Below, piece after piece: positions 59,499 through 64,000 of a stretch of 64,000 bases of DNA. Location: assembly GCF_018070345.1 (NCBI RefSeq), contig NZ_JAGPXX010000032.1:1-64000 (forward strand), read 5' to 3'. This stretch comes from Streptomyces sp. F63 (GTDB taxonomy: Bacteria > Actinomycetota > Actinomycetes > Streptomycetales > Streptomycetaceae). A program made the translations under genes and the position numbers. The notes below the pieces were generated by a model that ran no database searches, had not been told where the DNA came from, and saw only the letters and a list, made by a program, of their open reading frames with translations. The number at the start of each line of letters is the position of its first letter. The first letter of the stretch is position 1.

Positions 59499-60131
59499 TC
59501 AGGAGAACGGCCGGGCCGGCCACGGGGCCTCCGCCGGGCGCAGCGTCTCCGGGCCGCCGGCGGCGCGCACCGCCGTCAGCGCGAGCACGCCGACCACCAG
59601 GCAGTTGTTGTGCAGCTCGCCCGCCAGCACGCCCCGGACGAGGTCCGCGAGCGGCACCCGGGCGAGCTCCATGTCGGCCTCCTCCTCGGAGACGTCGAAG
59701 CGCTCGCCCTCGGCGGCGGAGAGCTCCCGGGCGAGGAAGATCCGCACCGCCTCGTCGCAGCCGCCGGGCGAGGTGTAGACGTCCGTGAGGACCCGCCAGT
59801 CCCCGGCCTTGACGTGCGCCTCCTCGTACAGCTCCCGCTGGGCGGCCTGCAGCGGGTTCTCCCCGGGCACGTCGAGGAGGCCGGCCGGGATCTCCCAGAG
59901 CTTCTGCCGCACCGGGTGCCGGTACTGCCGCAGCAGCAGCACCCGGTCCTGCTCGTCGAGGGCGAGGACCGCCACCGAGCCGGGGTGCGTCTGGTAGTCG
60001 CGGCGGGCGGTGCCGCCGTCCGGCATGACCACCTCGTCCGTGCGGACGCCGGTCTTGTTCCCGGTGAACGGGGTCTCGGTGGCGGTGACCCGCCACTCCT
60101 CCGGGGTGTCCCGGATCTCGGGGGTGCCCAT
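59499..60131 (-). CDS. NUDIX hydrolase, ADP-ribose pyrophosphatase type
   Basis: A 210-residue enzyme likely to hydrolyse ADP-ribose to AMP and ribose-5-phosphate. The NUDIX box is GLLDVPGENPLQAAQRELYEE, with AHV after the last Glu instead of the usual Gly, a variation tolerated in this subfamily. Upstream VLLLRQYRHPVRQKLWEIPAG is the ADPRase dimer motif. ATG 60131 has GGAAC 7 bases upstream. It lies 82 bases after pyrG in the same direction, the conserved pyrG-NUDIX order of actinobacteria. Confidence 0.9.
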   Translation of the reverse strand: MGTPEIRDTPEEWRVTATETPFTGNKTGVRTDEVVMPDGGTARRDYQTHPGSVAVLALDEQDRVLLLRQYRHPVRQKLWEIPAGLLDVPGENPLQAAQRELYEEAHVKAGDWRVLTDVYTSPGGCDEAVRIFLARELSAAEGERFDVSEEEADMELARVPLADLVRGVLAGELHNNCLVVGVLALTAVRAAGGPETLRPAEAPWPARPFS

Positions 60132-60213
60132 GCGCTGTTCCGCGTCCTTCCCTCGTGCCGTCACCGGGGGCCGGACCGTCAACACCGGCCCCCGGCAACC
60201 GTATCGCCCGTCG

Positions 60214-62257
<2,044 letters not shown>

Positions 62258-64000
62258 GTGGCCGGGCGCATCGAGGACTACGCACTCATCGGCGATATGC
62301 AGACCGCCGCCCTCGTCTGCCGGGACGGGACAGCAGACTGGCTGTGCCTCCCCCGCTTCGACTCCCATGCCATCTTCGCCGGTCTCCTCGGGACGGACGA
62401 GCACGGCTTCTGGCGGCTGGGACCGGCCCACGCGCAGGACGCCGAGCCCCCGGCGGCCGACCGCCGGCGCTACCGCGGCGACTCGCTCGTGCTGGAGTCG
62501 GAGTGGGACACCCCGCGCGGCACGGTCCGAGTGATCGATTTCATGCCGCCGCGTGACGGCGCCCCGCAGCTGATCCGCATCGTGGAGGGCGTCAGCGGCC
62601 GGGTGCGGATGCGGTCCGCGCTGCGCATGCGGTTCTCCTACGGCTGGGTCGTGCCGTGGGTGCACAAGGTGGACGACCGCACGGTCGCGGTCGCCGGTCC
62701 CGACTCGGTGTGGCTGGACTCACCCGTGCCCACCTACGGCGAGGACCTCACCACCTACGCGGACTTCACCATCTCGCCGGGCGAGCGGATGGCGTTCACC
62801 ATCAGCTGGCAGCCCTCGCACAAGGAGCCCCCGCCGCTGCCGGAACCCGAGACGTCCCTGGAGGCGACGGAGGAGTTCTGGCGCGAGTGGGTGGCGCAGT
62901 GCACCTACCACGGCCCGTACCGGGACGCGGTGGTCCGCTCGCTGATCACCCTCAAGGCGCTGACGTACGGCCCGACGGGCGGGATCGTCGCCGCGCCCAC
63001 CACCTCCCTCCCGGAGGACGTCGGGGGCAGCCGCAACTGGGACTACCGCTTCACCTGGCTGCGGGACGCCGCGATCACCCTCTCCTCGCTGCTGCGCACC
63101 GGCTACCGGGAGGAGGCCCGCGCCTGGCGCGAGTGGCTGCTGCGCGCGGTCGCCGGCGACCCGGAGAACCTGCAGATCATGTACGGCATCGCGGGCGAGC
63201 GCGAGCTGGGCGAGACCGAGCTGACCTGGCTGCCCGGTTACGAGAACTCGCAGCCGGTGCGGGTCGGCAACGGCGCCGCGGGCCAGCTCCAGCTCGACGT
63301 CTACGGCGAGGTCACCGAGGCACTGCACCTCGCCCACATGACCGGCCTGGCCCGCAACGACTACGCCAGCCTGCTCCAGATCAAGCTGATCAGCTACCTG
63401 GAGGACCACTGGGACGAGCCGGACGAGGGCATCTGGGAGGTCCGCGGCCCGCGCCGGCACTTCGTGCACTCCAAGGTCATGGCGTGGGTCGCCGTCGACC
63501 GCACGGTGAAGCTCATCGAGTCGGGCGATGTGGACGGCCCGCTGGACCGCTGGCGCGATCTGCGCGACGAGATCCACCGCACCGTCTGCGAGAAGGGCTA
63601 CGACAAGGAGCGGAACACCTTCACCCAGTCCTACGGCTCGCGGGAACTGGACGCCTCGCTGCTGCTGATCCCGCAGATGGGCTTCCTGCCGCCGGACGAC
63701 AAGCGGGTCATAGGCACCATCGAGGCGATCCAGCGGGAGCTGTCGACCTCGGACGGTTTCGTGCTCCGCTACCCCACCGAGGGCGAGGAGGCGGGGGTGG
63801 ACGGCCTGGAGGGCGACGAGGGCGCCTTCCTGGCCTGCTCGTTCTGGCTGGCCGACGATCTGGCGATGATCGGCCGGGTGGAGGAGGCCCGCAAGCTCTT
63901 CGAGAAGCTGCTGGCGCTCCGCAACGACCTGGGCCTGCTCGCGGAGGAGTGGGACCCGCGGCTCCAGCGCCAGGTGGGCAACTTCCCGCAGGCGTTCAGC
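62258..64000 (+). CDS. Glycoside hydrolase family 15 protein (glucoamylase/trehalase-like), 3' partial
   Basis: The first 581 codons of an intracellular GH15 enzyme; the window ends shortly before the expected C-terminus. An N-terminal beta-sandwich (RIEDYALIGDMQTAALVCRD, GTADWLCLPRFDS) precedes the alpha/alpha barrel with GGSRNWDYRFTWLRDAA and the predicted catalytic Glu in EGDEGAFLACSFWLADDL. The end EEWDPRLQRQVGNFPQAFS is the usual second acid region. Actinobacterial members include trehalases, so the substrate may be trehalose or maltodextrin. GTG 62258 with GGAG 6 bases upstream is preferred; ATG 62252 is too close to that site. Confidence 0.92.
   Translation, partial: MAGRIEDYALIGDMQTAALVCRDGTADWLCLPRFDSHAIFAGLLGTDEHGFWRLGPAHAQDAEPPAADRRRYRGDSLVLESEWDTPRGTVRVIDFMPPRDGAPQLIRIVEGVSGRVRMRSALRMRFSYGWVVPWVHKVDDRTVAVAGPDSVWLDSPVPTYGEDLTTYADFTISPGERMAFTISWQPSHKEPPPLPEPETSLEATEEFWREWVAQCTYHGPYRDAVVRSLITLKALTYGPTGGIVAAPTTSLPEDVGGSRNWDYRFTWLRDAAITLSSLLRTGYREEARAWREWLLRAVAGDPENLQIMYGIAGERELGETELTWLPGYENSQPVRVGNGAAGQLQLDVYGEVTEALHLAHMTGLARNDYASLLQIKLISYLEDHWDEPDEGIWEVRGPRRHFVHSKVMAWVAVDRTVKLIESGDVDGPLDRWRDLRDEIHRTVCEKGYDKERNTFTQSYGSRELDASLLLIPQMGFLPPDDKRVIGTIEAIQRELSTSDGFVLRYPTEGEEAGVDGLEGDEGAFLACSFWLADDLAMIGRVEEARKLFEKLLALRNDLGLLAEEWDPRLQRQVGNFPQAFS

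Overview
The window is chromosomal DNA of a streptomycete. GC content is very high, with strong G/C at third codon positions. Rare GTG and TTG starts follow GGAGG-type ribosome sites. Marker genes include a SepF-like protein (SflA type), streptogrisin proteases, a Streptomyces-type gas vesicle operon, and the actinobacterial block pyrG / NUDIX / ald / parA / scpA / scpB / rluB / tyrA / cmk / plsC / der. From memory the gene order resembles the S. coelicolor SCO172x-SCO177x region; this was not checked against a database. No rRNA, tRNA, CRISPR array or prophage was found. The only intact mobile element recognised is one IS200/IS605-type insertion.

Layout. 1-11150: a lone type ISP recognition-domain protein, a class III CoA-transferase, a small conserved protein, a secreted SGNH hydrolase, a frameshifted coding remnant, a YtrA-like GntR regulator, a methyltransferase-NUDIX fusion, a fused beta-alpha carboxyltransferase and a membrane Rieske protein. 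11513-20969: a receptor-like protein with an extracellular periplasmic-binding fold, a cell-wall-anchored lytic polysaccharide monooxygenase, and a translationally coupled dnaE2-imuB-like mutagenesis pair with a LexA box. 21205-23818: two streptogrisin proteases in tandem, each with its own terminator. 24346-26129: the IS605-type element (tnpA, tnpB), inserted at the very 3' end of a Cys-rich DUF5685 gene. 27730-33405: sflA, an acyl-CoA dehydrogenase, an MFS drug exporter, a tiny leader ORF before a PAP2 phosphatase, and an I78-like inhibitor.

33724-37389: a compact gas vesicle operon gvpO-A-F-G-Y-Z with overlapping genes. It lacks gvpJ, L, S and K. A SigB-like promoter and a perfect leader hairpin lie upstream. 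37598-45027: a large-subunit catalase, a WYL regulator, a coupled glycosyltransferase plus unknown partner (the glycosyltransferase carries a TTA codon), and two conserved unknown genes. 45131-61869: the long minus-strand housekeeping block, which covers ribosome assembly (der), phospholipid acylation, CMP kinase, tyrosine synthesis, rRNA pseudouridylation, condensin partners, ParA plus a ribbon-helix-helix protein, alanine dehydrogenase, a STAND-TPR protein, ADP-ribose pyrophosphatase and CTP synthase. A GH15 hydrolase runs off the right edge.

The most unusual structure is in the rluB-tyrA gap. Ten tandem 31-bp units, each able to fold as a stem-loop, are bracketed by imperfect inverted repeats of about 35 bp. 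Other points for follow-up are a perfect 56-bp palindrome between divergent promoters, the reconstructable IS605 insertion with a predicted guide RNA, the receptor-like fusion, and the incomplete gas vesicle set. Gene calls rest on reading the translated sequence and on family knowledge; no searches were run.
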